From NCBI RefSeq assembly GCF_041200175.1, contig NZ_CP165728.1:186001-250000 (forward strand): DNA of 64,000 bases. Reading direction: 5' to 3'. The notes beneath the pieces are model-generated. The model saw nothing but the letters and a program-made list of their open reading frames with translations, searched no databases and was not told the DNA's origin. Every line of letters starts with the position of its first letter. Position 1 is the stretch's first letter. Position numbers and translations under genes: made by a program. Below are positions 32,710 to 41,574 of this stretch, one piece after another. This stretch comes from Streptomyces sp. R33 (lineage in GTDB: Bacteria > Actinomycetota > Actinomycetes > Streptomycetales > Streptomycetaceae).

Positions 32710-34341
32710 CTAGACGGCGGCCCGCACGGCGAGCGCGTCGCCGATCTCCTCCGTGGTGCGGAAGGTTCCGTCGCGTTCCGCGAGGTCGGCGGTGACGGCG
32801 TCCTCGATGCGGACGGCCTGGGCCTCGTGGCCGAGGTGGCGCAGCAGGAGGGCGACGGACAGGACCGTTGCGGTCGGGTCGGCCTTGCCGGTGCCCGCGA
32901 TGTCGGGGGCCGAGCCGTGGACGGGCTCGAACATGGACGGGAAGGCGCCGGTCGGGTTGATGTTCCCGGAGGCGGCGAGGCCGATCCCGCCGGTCACGGC
33001 GGCGGCCAGGTCGGTGAGGATGTCACCGAAGAGGTTGTCGGTGACGATGACGTCGAAGCGCTCGGGCTGCGTGACGAAGAAGATCGTCGCGGCGTCGACG
33101 TGCAGGTAGTCGGTGGTGACCTCGGGGTACTCCTGGCCGACCTTGTCGAAGATGTTCTTCCACAGGTGGCCCGCGTAGACGAGGACGTTGTTCTTGTGGA
33201 CCAGCGTCAGCTTCTTGCGCGGGCGGGAGCTGGCCCGCTCGTACGCGTCGCGCACGACGCGCTCGACGCCGTACGCGGTGTTGACGCTGACCTCGGTGGC
33301 CACCTCGGCGGGGGTGCCGGTGCGCAGGCTGCCGCCGTTGCCGGTGTACGGGCCTTCGGTGCCCTCGCGGACCACGACGAAGTCGATCTCCGGACGGCCG
33401 GCGAGCGGGGTGGCCGTGTTCGGGAAGAGCTTCGACGGGCGCAGGTTGATGAAGTGGTCGAACGCGAAGCGGAGTTTGAGCAGCAGGCCGCGCTCCAGGA
33501 CGCCCGACGGGACCGACGGGTCGCCGATGGCGCCCAGCAGGATCGCATCGTGGTGCTTGAGCGCCTCGAGCTCCTCGTCCGGGAGGGTCTCACCGGTGCG
33601 GTGCCAGCGCGTGGCGCCGAGGTCGTACTGCTTGGTCTCCAGCTTCACATCCTGGGGCAGGACCGCGGTAAGGACCTTCAGGCCCTGAGCCACGACTTCC
33701 TGGCCGATGCCATCACCGGGGATCACTGCGAGGCTGATGACGCGGGGCTCCGGACGGACCGTGCGCGGTTTGTGGCTCGGTCGGGTGCTTTCGTAGGTGG
33801 CGATGTCCGCTTCGTTCTGAAGGGTGAGCGAGATGTCGTCGAGGCCTTCGAGGAGGCGCCAGCGGGCGTTGTCGTCGAGTTCGAACTCCGCCTCGATTCC
33901 GGCCGCGCGGACCTGGCGGGCGACGAGGTCGACGGTGATTTCGGCGGTGGGGTCGCTGTCGGTCAGCTCCCACAGCCGCTCGACGGTCTCCTGTGGGAGG
34001 ACGACGGTCAGCAGGCCGTTCTTCAGTGAGTTGCCGCGGAAGATGTCGGCGAAGCGGGAGGAGATGACGGTCTTGAAGCCGAAGTTCTGCAGGGCCCAGA
34101 CGGCGTGTTCGCGGGAGGAGCCGGTGCCGAAGTCGGGGCCGGCGACCAGGACGGTGGCGCCGCGGCGCTCGGGGCGGTTGGTGACGAACTCGGGGTCCTT
34201 GCGCCAGGCCTCGAAGAGTCCGTCCTCGAATCCGTCGCGGGTGATCTTCTTCAGCCAGTGGGCGGGGATGATCTGGTCGGTGTCGACGTTGCTGCGGCGC
34301 AGCGGGACGGCCCGGCCGGTGTGGGTGGTGAAGGCTTCCAT
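32710..34341 (-). CDS. leuDB: LeuD-LeuB fusion: isopropylmalate isomerase small subunit + 3-isopropylmalate dehydrogenase (543 aa)
   Basis: One uninterrupted reading frame joins two leucine-pathway enzymes. Residues 1-200 are LeuD (MEAFTTHTGRAVPL start, FGTGSSREHA signature near 75, ending around RPSHKPRT). Residues about 205-543 are LeuB, beginning ISLAVIPGDGIGQEV, with GNGGSLRTGTPAE near 350, the catalytic KNNVL lysine, DNLFGDILTD and FEPVHGSAPDIAGTGKADP. No stop, start codon with ribosome-binding site, or frame change lies between the halves. LeuD works with LeuC; LeuB oxidises and decarboxylates 3-isopropylmalate. In Streptomyces primary metabolism these are normally separate proteins. 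The gene starts 5 bases after leuC. Together with LeuA this gives a whole chain-extension set inside the biosynthetic block. Confidence 0.93.
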   Translation of the reverse strand: MEAFTTHTGRAVPLRRSNVDTDQIIPAHWLKKITRDGFEDGLFEAWRKDPEFVTNRPERRGATVLVAGPDFGTGSSREHAVWALQNFGFKTVISSRFADIFRGNSLKNGLLTVVLPQETVERLWELTDSDPTAEITVDLVARQVRAAGIEAEFELDDNARWRLLEGLDDISLTLQNEADIATYESTRPSHKPRTVRPEPRVISLAVIPGDGIGQEVVAQGLKVLTAVLPQDVKLETKQYDLGATRWHRTGETLPDEELEALKHHDAILLGAIGDPSVPSGVLERGLLLKLRFAFDHFINLRPSKLFPNTATPLAGRPEIDFVVVREGTEGPYTGNGGSLRTGTPAEVATEVSVNTAYGVERVVRDAYERASSRPRKKLTLVHKNNVLVYAGHLWKNIFDKVGQEYPEVTTDYLHVDAATIFFVTQPERFDVIVTDNLFGDILTDLAAAVTGGIGLAASGNINPTGAFPSMFEPVHGSAPDIAGTGKADPTATVLSVALLLRHLGHEAQAVRIEDAVTADLAERDGTFRTTEEIGDALAVRAAV

Positions 34342-34346
34342 GGTTC

Positions 34347-35771
34347 TCAGACTCCGGCGGTCGCGTGGGCGTCGGACAGGTCGGCGGGCGAGGCCAGGTG
34401 GCCCAGTACCGCGGTGGCGGCGGCCACCTGGGGGGAGACCAGGTGGGTGCGTCCGCCCTTGCCCTGGCGGCCTTCGAAGTTGCGGTTGGAGGTGGATGCG
34501 GAGCGCTCGCCGGGCGCGAGTTGGTCGGGGTTCATGCCCAGGCACATCGAGCAGCCGGCGTGGCGCCATTCGGCGCCGGCTTCCTTGAAGACCTTGTCCA
34601 GGCCTTCTTCGACGGCCTGCAGGGCGACGCGGACGGAGCCGGGGACGACCAGCATCCGTACGCCGTCGGCGACTTTGCGGCCCTGGATGATGCCGGCGAC
34701 GGCGCGCAGGTCCTCGATGCGGCCGTTGGTGCAGGAACCTACGAAGACGGTGTCGACCTTGATGTCGCGCAGCGGCTGTCCGGCGGTCAACCCCATGTAT
34801 TCCAGGGCCTTTTCGGCGGCGTGGCGCTCCGATGCGTCCTCGTACGAAGCGGGGTCGGGGACGCGGGCCGACAGGGGGGCGCCCTGGCCGGGGTTGGTGC
34901 CCCAGGTGACGAACGGGGACAGGGTGGTGCCGTCGATGACGACCTCGGCGTCGAAGACGGCGTCCTCGTCGGTGCGCAGGGTCTTCCAGTACGCGACCGC
35001 CGCGTCCCAGTCCGCATCCTTCGGGGCGTGGTCGCGGCCCTGCAGGTAGTCGAAGGTGGTCTGGTCGGGGGCGATCATGCCCGCGCGGGCGCCGGCCTCG
35101 ATCGACATGTTGCAGATGGTCATGCGTGCTTCCATCGAGAGTTTCTCGATGGCTTCGCCGCGGTATTCCAGGATGTAGCCCTGGCCGCCGCCGGTGCCGA
35201 TCCTGGCGATGATCGCCAGGATCAGGTCCTTGGCGGTGACGCCCTCGGCGAGCTCGCCGGTGACGGTGATCGCCATCGTCTTGGGGCGGGCCAGCGGCAG
35301 CGTCTGGGTGGCCAGCACGTGCTCGACCTGGCTGGTGCCGATACCGAAGGCCAGCGCGCCGAAGGCGCCGTGCGTGGAGGTGTGGGAGTCGCCGCAGACC
35401 ACGGTGGTGCCCGGCTGGGTCAGGCCCAGCTGCGGTCCCACCACGTGGACGACACCCTGCTCGACGTCACCCAGCGAGTGCAGGCGCACGCCGAACTCCG
35501 CGCAGTTCCTGCGCAGCGTCTCGAGCTGGGCCCGGGAGACCGGGTCCGCGATCGGCTTGTCGATGTCGAGGGTGGGGGTGTTGTGGTCCTCGGTGGCGAT
35601 GGTGAGGTCGAGCCGCCGGACCTTGCGGCCGGCCTGCCGCAGGCCCTCGAAGGCCTGGGGGCTGGTCACCTCGTGCAGCAGGTGCAGATCGATGAAGAGG
35701 AGGTCGGGCTCGCCCTCGGCGCGCCGGACGACATGGTCGTCCCAGACCTTCTCCGCGAGTGTCCTACCCAT
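34347..35771 (-). CDS. leuC: Isopropylmalate isomerase large subunit (474 aa)
   Basis: LeuC of normal length with the 4Fe-4S cluster cysteines in VGSCTNGR (near residue 345) and GCSMCLGMN (near 406-409), and CGDSHTSTHGAFG near residue 127. It isomerises 2- to 3-isopropylmalate with LeuD. I use the ATG at 35,771 (AGGGGGA five to six bases upstream); a GTG one codon earlier is possible. Only 5 bases separate it from the LeuD-LeuB fusion, so the operon is leuC-leuDB. The complete set LeuA, LeuC and LeuD-LeuB next to NRPS-type genes points to a dedicated pathway rather than the household leucine genes, which cannot be checked from this window. Confidence 0.93.
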   Translation of the reverse strand: MGRTLAEKVWDDHVVRRAEGEPDLLFIDLHLLHEVTSPQAFEGLRQAGRKVRRLDLTIATEDHNTPTLDIDKPIADPVSRAQLETLRRNCAEFGVRLHSLGDVEQGVVHVVGPQLGLTQPGTTVVCGDSHTSTHGAFGALAFGIGTSQVEHVLATQTLPLARPKTMAITVTGELAEGVTAKDLILAIIARIGTGGGQGYILEYRGEAIEKLSMEARMTICNMSIEAGARAGMIAPDQTTFDYLQGRDHAPKDADWDAAVAYWKTLRTDEDAVFDAEVVIDGTTLSPFVTWGTNPGQGAPLSARVPDPASYEDASERHAAEKALEYMGLTAGQPLRDIKVDTVFVGSCTNGRIEDLRAVAGIIQGRKVADGVRMLVVPGSVRVALQAVEEGLDKVFKEAGAEWRHAGCSMCLGMNPDQLAPGERSASTSNRNFEGRQGKGGRTHLVSPQVAAATAVLGHLASPADLSDAHATAGV

Positions 35772-36063
35772 CACGTTCCCCCTGGCTGCTGGTCGTTCCT
35801 GTCACCTCGCCGACGCTAGGCGAGCCCCTCCCCGAGCCGTCCTTGATCGGTCCTCGGCTGTCGACGCCCACGGGTTCGGCTGCGGTCGCGATCAGGGCGA
35901 GGCCGCCGCTGTGGGACAGGGAGAACCGGACGTCGCCACCGCCCGCGACCTCGGGGCGGCCGCCGTCGGACCGCAGCGACCGGCCGAAGAGACTCAGCCC
36001 GGCTTCGGCACCGAGCCAGTCCTCGGGGAGGGCCATCCCCATGAGGATCAGCACGCCGCTCAA
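35764..36063 (-). pseudogene. Fragment of a Sfp-type 4'-phosphopantetheinyl transferase
   Basis: The frame contains, in the order found in Sfp/AcpT enzymes, GRPEVAGGGDVRFSLSHSGG (residues about 35-54) and PVGVD (about 64-68), after which similarity stops. The Asp of GVD is the first magnesium ligand; the following domain with the WxxKEA motif is missing. The remaining reading runs to a stop inside the start of leuC. This looks like the N-terminal third of a carrier-protein activating enzyme left after a deletion near the edge of the block. Confidence 0.65.
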
Positions 36064-36185
36064 CCGGGCAGCTCACCGATGGCCTCCCCCGATCCGGGGA
36101 GCACCTTCTCCCGCTTTCCCGCGATGCGCATCCGCGACCCCGGAAGCCAGGATCGGGCCCTGAACAGTTGACCGGAGGATGTTCG

Positions 36186-36509
36186 ATGAGCACGCAAGGA
36201 ACAGGGATGCCGCCGCATCACACCGCATCGACCAACGGCCTGGCAGGGGCGGCCATGCTGCTCGGCGTCCTCGGCTTGAGCACGTCGGTCTTCTTCATCG
36301 GCGGCCTGTTCGGCGGCATCGGCCTGATCCTGGGCATCATCGCCCTGACGACGGCCAAGCGGACCGGTATCGGCCGGGGCAAGGCCCTCACCGGCGTGGT
36401 GACGTCGGCCATCGCGATCGTGGTGTCCGCCCTGGTCGCCGTCTTCTTCGTCTGGTACGCCGACAAGACGCAGGAGTGCGCCCGCCGGGGATTACGGGAC
36501 AGCCCTTAG
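36186..36509 (+). CDS. DUF4190-like membrane protein, 3' end replaced by repeat (107 aa)
   Basis: A short protein with two hydrophobic segments separated by a Gly-rich loop (FFIGGLFGGIGLILGIIAL near residue 40; SAIAIVVSALVAVFFVWY near 80), as in DUF4190 proteins. GGAGG precedes the ATG. The last 10 codons, including a rare TTA leucine codon and the TAG stop, are supplied by the 35-bp repeat at 36,476-36,510, so the original C-terminus has been cut off and replaced. Function unknown. Confidence 0.7.
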   Translation: MSTQGTGMPPHHTASTNGLAGAAMLLGVLGLSTSVFFIGGLFGGIGLILGIIALTTAKRTGIGRGKALTGVVTSAIAIVVSALVAVFFVWYADKTQECARRGLRDSP

Positions 36510-36510
36510 G
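36476..36510. repeat. 35-bp direct repeat, copy 2
   Basis: Identical to 17,545-17,579. It carries the stop codon of the DUF4190-like gene and overlaps the stop codon of the convergent DNA ligase gene. Unlike copy 1, the left hairpin arm is absent here. Confidence 0.9.
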
Positions 36511-38545
36511 TGGTGGGGAGGAGACCGGCGACGAGGACGGCGAATTCCTCGGGGTCGAGGATGCGGATGCCCAGTTCTTCGGCCTTGGCGCGCTTGGAGC
36601 CGGCCTTCTCGCCAGCCACTACGAGGGTGGTGCGCCGGGACACCGACGACGATGCCTTTCCGCCGGCCCGCTCGATCAGTTCGTTCATCTCGTTGCGGGA
36701 CAACACCGCGAGGGGGCCGGTCATGGCTCCGGTCACCACGACGGCCTGTCCGGCCAGCGGGCCGCCCGCCGAGTCCTCGCCGTCGTTCGCGTCGGCCGCG
36801 GGCTTCTGCGGCTCGGCGACCTGCGTGCCGACCTGCTGGGCCTGGAGTTTGTCGAGGAGCGGGGCGAGTTCGGCGAGTTCGGCCGCAATGACGCGGGCCT
36901 TCTCGGTGCCGATGCCGTCGACCCCGGCCAGCGTGTCCGCGTCGGCGGCCCGGATCGCGGCCATCGAGCCGAAGTACGCGGCGATCCGGCGGGACATCGT
37001 GCGCCCGGTGCCGCGGACACCGAGGGCGCAGAACACGCGGCTCAATGCGGCCCCGCGGGCGGTCTCGATCGCGGCCAGGAGGTTGGCGGCGCTGGTCTCG
37101 CCCATCCGCTCCAGACCGAGGAGCTGCTCGCGGGTCAGCGTGAACAGGTCGGCGACGTCCTTGACCAGACCGGCCTCCACCAGCTGGATCGCGCGCGTGC
37201 CGCCGAGACCCTCGATGTCGAGCTGGTCCCGGCCGGCCGCATAGATCACCGAGGCCACGGCCTGACAGCTGCGGCCGCGCACGCACCGCCACCGCTGCTC
37301 GGAGGTGTCGATCGCGTCGCCACAACGGGGGCACGCCTCGGGGAAGGGGATCGGGCTCTCGGCGCCGGTGCGCTGGTCGGCCAGCGGTGCCTCGACCCGG
37401 GGGATCACGTCGCCGGCCCGGTACACGAACACCTGGTCGCCGATCATGAGCCCGCGGCGGGTGATGTCGGACGGATTGTGAAGCGTGGCGTAGGTGACCG
37501 TCACCCCGTCGATGACCACGGGCTCCAGGACCGCGCGCGGGGCGATGATCCCGGTCCGGCCGACGTTCCACTCCACCGCCAGCAGGCGCGTCACCTTGTG
37601 TTCGGCCGCCAGTTTCCGGGCCACCGCCCACCTCGGGGCGCGCGAGCCGTTGCCGGCCTGCCGCTGGTCCTCGGCCGTGTCGGCCTTGACGACGACACCG
37701 TCGATCCCGAACGGCAGGTCTCCGCGCAGGCCGGCGATCACGTCGATGCGTTCCTGCACCTGCTCCACGGTCTCGCACCGCATCGGGGCGGCGGCCGTGC
37801 TGGCGGCCGTGTTCGCGCCGAGCGCGGCCAGGTTCTCCAGCAGAGCGACGTGGCCGAGGTCCTCCAGGCCGATCGCGCTGTAGGCGAAGAAGGTCAACTC
37901 GATCCGGTAGGGGCGGTCCTTGGCCCGCAGCGTGCCGGCCGCCCCGCTGCGCGGGTGCGCGAAGGGCGTGGCCTCGTGGGCGAGCCGGATCCGGTTGGCC
38001 TCCTCGAACTGCGCGGTCGTCAGCAGCACCTCGCCGCGCAACTCGACGTCGATCGGCTCGGTGAGGACCTGCGGCAGACCGAGGACGGCGTCGGCGGCGT
38101 GGGTGATGTCCTCGCCGGCCGAGCCGTCGCCCCGGGTGAGGACCTGAACGAGCCGACCACCCCGGTAGCGGGCGGCCACCGCGAGGCCGTCGAGCTTGGG
38201 CTCCACACACCACCCGGCCACAGGGTGCCCGAGACGCCGTTCCAGCCCTGCGGCCCACTCGGCGAGCTCGTCGGCGTCGAAGACGTTGTCGAGGGAGAGC
38301 ATCGGCACCGAGTGCGGCACGTCACCCTGCACAGCCCCGCCCGCCACCTTCCCGGTCGGCGACTCGGCGAGCACCTCGTCCGGGTGGGCCTCCTCGTAGG
38401 CCGCGATGGCGCGCAGCAGCCCGTCGTACTCGTCGTCACCGAGCGGGGTGGTCCCGTCGCCGTAGTACGCGGCCGACGCCGCCACGGCAGTGGTCACGGC
38501 CTCCACGTAGGCGGCAGGAGAGAGCAGGGCACTGTTTTCGGTCAT
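36506..38545 (-). CDS. ligA: NAD-dependent DNA ligase (679 aa)
   Basis: All LigA parts can be read: N-terminal NAD-binding region, adenylation motif EPKLDGLA (Lys near residue 110), OB fold, four-Cys zinc finger (CPRCGD and CVRGRSCQ, near 400-420), helix-hairpin-helix repeats (GLGGTRAIQLVEAG, GIGTEKARVIAAEL) and a C-terminal BRCT domain (GQAVVVTGAMTGPL). It seals nicks using NAD. At 679 residues it is shorter than the usual Streptomyces housekeeping LigA (about 730), so it may be a second copy. The ATG at 38,545 is chosen; ATGs at 38,554 and 38,557 are alternatives. Confidence 0.93.
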   Translation of the reverse strand: MTENSALLSPAAYVEAVTTAVAASAAYYGDGTTPLGDDEYDGLLRAIAAYEEAHPDEVLAESPTGKVAGGAVQGDVPHSVPMLSLDNVFDADELAEWAAGLERRLGHPVAGWCVEPKLDGLAVAARYRGGRLVQVLTRGDGSAGEDITHAADAVLGLPQVLTEPIDVELRGEVLLTTAQFEEANRIRLAHEATPFAHPRSGAAGTLRAKDRPYRIELTFFAYSAIGLEDLGHVALLENLAALGANTAASTAAAPMRCETVEQVQERIDVIAGLRGDLPFGIDGVVVKADTAEDQRQAGNGSRAPRWAVARKLAAEHKVTRLLAVEWNVGRTGIIAPRAVLEPVVIDGVTVTYATLHNPSDITRRGLMIGDQVFVYRAGDVIPRVEAPLADQRTGAESPIPFPEACPRCGDAIDTSEQRWRCVRGRSCQAVASVIYAAGRDQLDIEGLGGTRAIQLVEAGLVKDVADLFTLTREQLLGLERMGETSAANLLAAIETARGAALSRVFCALGVRGTGRTMSRRIAAYFGSMAAIRAADADTLAGVDGIGTEKARVIAAELAELAPLLDKLQAQQVGTQVAEPQKPAADANDGEDSAGGPLAGQAVVVTGAMTGPLAVLSRNEMNELIERAGGKASSSVSRRTTLVVAGEKAGSKRAKAEELGIRILDPEEFAVLVAGLLPTT

Positions 38546-38850
38546 GAAGGTCATCATCCTGCCCCGCACTGACAACGCCGCCTCCCGACCCCGCCCCGCC
38601 GCGGCACGCAACCGGGCCGCCCTGCGGCACAGCGCGGGAACGGCAACGGCCTGCTGATCAGCGCCACCCCCGCGGCCGATCGCCCGGACCGAAACCGGCC
38701 CCTGGCGGGTCGCCCAGTCGCACCCCGTGACCTGCGGAGATGCTGCCGTTCCGACATGTGGAGCGGTTCTTACCGGCTGGCCACAAGGGAGGTAGTGTCC
38801 TCCGGTCACGGACGGCAATCGGATCGTCCGTTCAACCCAGGGGAACCACC
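38546..38850. other. Intergenic region between divergent genes
   Basis: About 305 bases upstream of both ligA and the HopJ-family gene. I see no gene, RNA or repeat; promoters of both genes are expected here. Confidence 0.4.
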
Positions 38851-39192
38851 ATGACTGATCTGAACTCGCTGCGGGCAAGCCTTGCGTCGGGTGAGCACGA
38901 GTTCGCCGACACCCTGGCCTTCGTCGCCGCGCACTACGAGTATCAGCCACAGGCGTTCCGCAACGGGGAACTGGAAAATGCCGCGGGTGAGAACGAGGGT
39001 TCCTGCAAGACGCTGGGACTGGCCCTGCTGGAAGGGCTGAGCGACCAAGAGGCGCTGCTGGCATTCGGCGAGCACTATCGCAGTGTGCTGGCGACTCCGG
39101 ACGACACCGACCACGGCAACATTCGCAACCTCCTGGCCCATGGCCTGGAAGGCGTGAGCTTCGCCGGGCAACCGCTGGCCCGCAAGAGCTGA
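38851..39192 (+). CDS. HopJ-family protein (113 aa)
   Basis: A clear member of the family named after the Pseudomonas type III effector HopJ: HYEYQPQAFRNGELENAAGENEGSCK with NEGSCK (residues about 26-52), FGEHYRSVL and TDHGNIRNLL near residue 90. The family is widespread in bacteria without type III secretion, so the effector name does not give a function. The ATG at 38,851 gives the standard length. Confidence 0.9.
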   Translation: MTDLNSLRASLASGEHEFADTLAFVAAHYEYQPQAFRNGELENAAGENEGSCKTLGLALLEGLSDQEALLAFGEHYRSVLATPDDTDHGNIRNLLAHGLEGVSFAGQPLARKS

Positions 39193-39456
39193 AGGACTCC
39201 CCAGGTGCGCCCTCGGGTTTTCATGCGGGGTGACGCAAGGCTGATCTAGCTGGTCAGACCGCCTCTGCACCGGCTGAGGGCCGGGGCGCGGAGGCGCGGC
39301 CCACCCCGCCCTGGAAGTCCTGTCCGTCGAGGCCCGGGACGGCGCGCCGTTCAGCTACGCGCCGTTCAGCCTCGCGCCTGTCGCCGGCCCGCCCCGCCTG
39401 CGCACGCTCACCGCGGTCCCCGGCGCGCTGGCCGACCCGATCCGGTACGCGTCGGG

Positions 39457-39882
39457 TCAGCCGCCGTCGACGTAGGCCCGGGCCGCCACCATCACATCGC
39501 GCATCCTGCCGTCGGCGATGCACTGCGCCGGCGCCTCGTCCTCGAGCTGCGGGTTCATTCCGATCATCCACGCGCGAGCCGTGTAGAGGCTTTCGGCGTC
39601 CTGGATGAGCTGGAAGACCTGCAGGGCGGCGCGCAGGCGCTGCTCCGACTCGGGTCGGGGCGTCGTGTCGCCCGATGCCCACTTGCCGACCTGCTTGGGA
39701 TCGCTGATGTTGGCGATCCGCGCGGTCAGGCGTTGCCCCAGGTTCTCCTGGAGGAAGCGGGCGATTTCGCTGATGTGCATGCGCACGGTGGCGACGTGAG
39801 CTCTTTCGGCGCTGGCAACGCTCTTGGCGACGGCAACGGCAACGGCGACGGCGGCGGGGGGCGTGGTGGTGTCAGAAGGCAT
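39457..39882 (-). CDS. Xre/MbcA/ParS-like antitoxin (141 aa)
   Basis: The middle has a helix-turn-helix-like region (LTARIANISDPKQVGKWASGDTTP, near residues 53-76) and the C-terminal part resembles the DUF2384 toxin-binding domain of antitoxins that pair with RES toxins. The N-terminus carries an AVAVAVAVA stretch. A RES-domain protein is encoded on the same strand 694 bases upstream, so the two are probably partners even though the spacing is far larger than usual. Confidence 0.7.
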   Translation of the reverse strand: MPSDTTTPPAAVAVAVAVAKSVASAERAHVATVRMHISEIARFLQENLGQRLTARIANISDPKQVGKWASGDTTPRPESEQRLRAALQVFQLIQDAESLYTARAWMIGMNPQLEDEAPAQCIADGRMRDVMVAARAYVDGG

Positions 39883-40576
39883 GGTCAGGTCTCCCTCGTT
39901 GCCCTGACTTCGCGCCCGTACGATGGCGGGTCGCGTGTTCAGGCGACGGGTGTCGGGGTGTGCCCGCAGGACCTGGCTGTCGCGTACTGCCGCGGGGGCA
40001 GACGGAAGGGACGCTCGGTCTCGGCGAGCTGTGAACGCTTCGTGGTGTGTTCCCGACCCGCCGGGAAGCGTGTACCAGCGCGGGTGCGGTGGGGTGTGCC
40101 GACCAGCGGTCAGCGGTCGGCGCTCAGCATCGATGTATTCCGGTCCGTGGGGATCCGGCACATGGACGACTGGGGTGCTCTGAGGGTGCAGAGCCCGTGG
40201 CGGGCGGTGGTGCCACGACGCGTGGCGCGAGCCCCACGGGTAAGAACGCACTGACGGCGCAACGGGTGTTGCTCATGAGATCCCCCACATGCTCCAAGTC
40301 GGTCTACGTACTGGTTAGGTTACCCATTATCACCTTCCAACTCCACCTCTTAGGCAGAATTCAGCACGTTCTCGACGGTGTGTCAACTGACGGGTTTGAA
40401 GCCGGACTTCCGTCTTGACCTGGGCATATATTGCTGGAGTGAGAGGGTGGCCGACGGTGTGTCGGCAGCAGGGAACGAGTTGTTTCGCTCTTTTGGACGA
40501 CAGCTGCACGGCGGCTTTCAGGTCGGTTTCAGTCACCTTTTCAGGTGGGCAACGTGCGGGGGTTAAGGGGGGCCGG
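39883..40576. other. Gap between Xre and RES genes
   Basis: No credible gene on either strand. A patch near 40,310-40,370 has clearly lower GC than the rest, consistent with inserted or promoter DNA. In usual Xre/RES operons these two genes nearly touch. Confidence 0.5.
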
Positions 40577-41272
40577 TCACAGCATCGTCAGGTCGTACTC
40601 CTCGGCCACCCGCCGCAGAGCCTCCGACTCGGGGAAGATCAGGCTGGTCTCCTCCTGCTTGAGCTCCACGTCGTTGAAGACGGCCCAGCACTGGCGCATC
40701 CCGAAGCGGGAGCGGTAGGCGATGCCATGGATGAGGCGCTCCTGCTCCGAGGGGCCGGTGCGCTGGGTGATGGCCCACGCCGAGATCAGCCGGGTGATCC
40801 GGCGGTTGAAGCCCTGAATGTGCTCCGTGGCGAGCCTGTCCACGCCCTGTTCCGCCAGCTCGTCCTTGAGTTCGCGGGAGAGGGTCTCCAGGGTCCGCTC
40901 GTCGTCCACGTCGAGGAAGCGGGCCTCCTTGGGAAGCTGGAGGCGGACCAGGATGTGGCGCGTGGTCCAGTCGCGGGGGATCTTGCCGGGGGTCATGTAG
41001 GACGGCTTCATCCACTCGTCCCCGATGACCTCCCTCATCTTGGGGTCCACACGGAAGGGCGCTAACGCCTCTGCGAAGCACCCGTCGTGCTGGGAGGCGC
41101 AGTAGAGGGTGTCGTAGCTGACCAGACTCCAGCGGTTTCCGCCCGTCCGGGACGCGTCCTCCTGGCTGATCCTTTCGTACGTGACCGGGTTCTTGGCCTT
41201 TCCCAGGCGCCAGACGCCCTGGTCGGGCGCGGGGATGAGGACGACGTCCGGCTGTACGGTGTCCCGGCTCAT
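40577..41272 (-). CDS. RES-domain protein, likely toxin (231 aa)
   Basis: The RES family signature is visible: the Arg and Trp of NRWSLVSYDTLYCASQHDGCFAEAL (residues about 43-68), with the conserved Tyr and Glu used by RES toxins such as MbcT to degrade NAD+. AAGGAG lies nine bases before the ATG. The protein is longer than typical RES toxins (about 150-190), with an extra acidic C-terminal part (LRELKDEL region onward). The candidate antitoxin is the Xre-like protein downstream. RES proteins without an antitoxin also exist, so the pairing is inferred. Confidence 0.8.
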   Translation of the reverse strand: MSRDTVQPDVVLIPAPDQGVWRLGKAKNPVTYERISQEDASRTGGNRWSLVSYDTLYCASQHDGCFAEALAPFRVDPKMREVIGDEWMKPSYMTPGKIPRDWTTRHILVRLQLPKEARFLDVDDERTLETLSRELKDELAEQGVDRLATEHIQGFNRRITRLISAWAITQRTGPSEQERLIHGIAYRSRFGMRQCWAVFNDVELKQEETSLIFPESEALRRVAEEYDLTML

Positions 41273-41574
41273 GCGGCCGCTCTCCTTGCTCCGGCCGCCC
41301 TCCGCGAGGCGCGGGCCGGTGATGCTCATGGCTCGCGGAGGCGGCCGGGCCGGCGGGGCGGTCCGGCCGCCGGGAGAGCCGGTCTCGTGACGGTGTGATG
41401 CCCATGAGGGGCGCTCATGAGCGGATGGCGGGCGCCCCACGGCGTATTGATCCGTGGCACATGCCGAACGATCATTTTCATGCTCCGGTACGACCAATGC
41501 GACCGCGTTGCGGTGGTCATCGGGGGCGCACGAAGGAACGCAGGGGGCGCATACGGGTGATCAGGCTCGGGTGA

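Noticed and set aside
1..36000. MbtH-like protein, epimerase or release thioesterase of the NRPS line
   Set aside because: I looked for the typical motifs and found none; they may lie beyond the left edge. The type II thioesterase at 31,354 is an editing enzyme.
40330..40536. 68-codon minus-strand open frame in the Xre/RES gap
   Set aside because: No ribosome-binding site, no recognisable domain and overlapping frames of equal quality.
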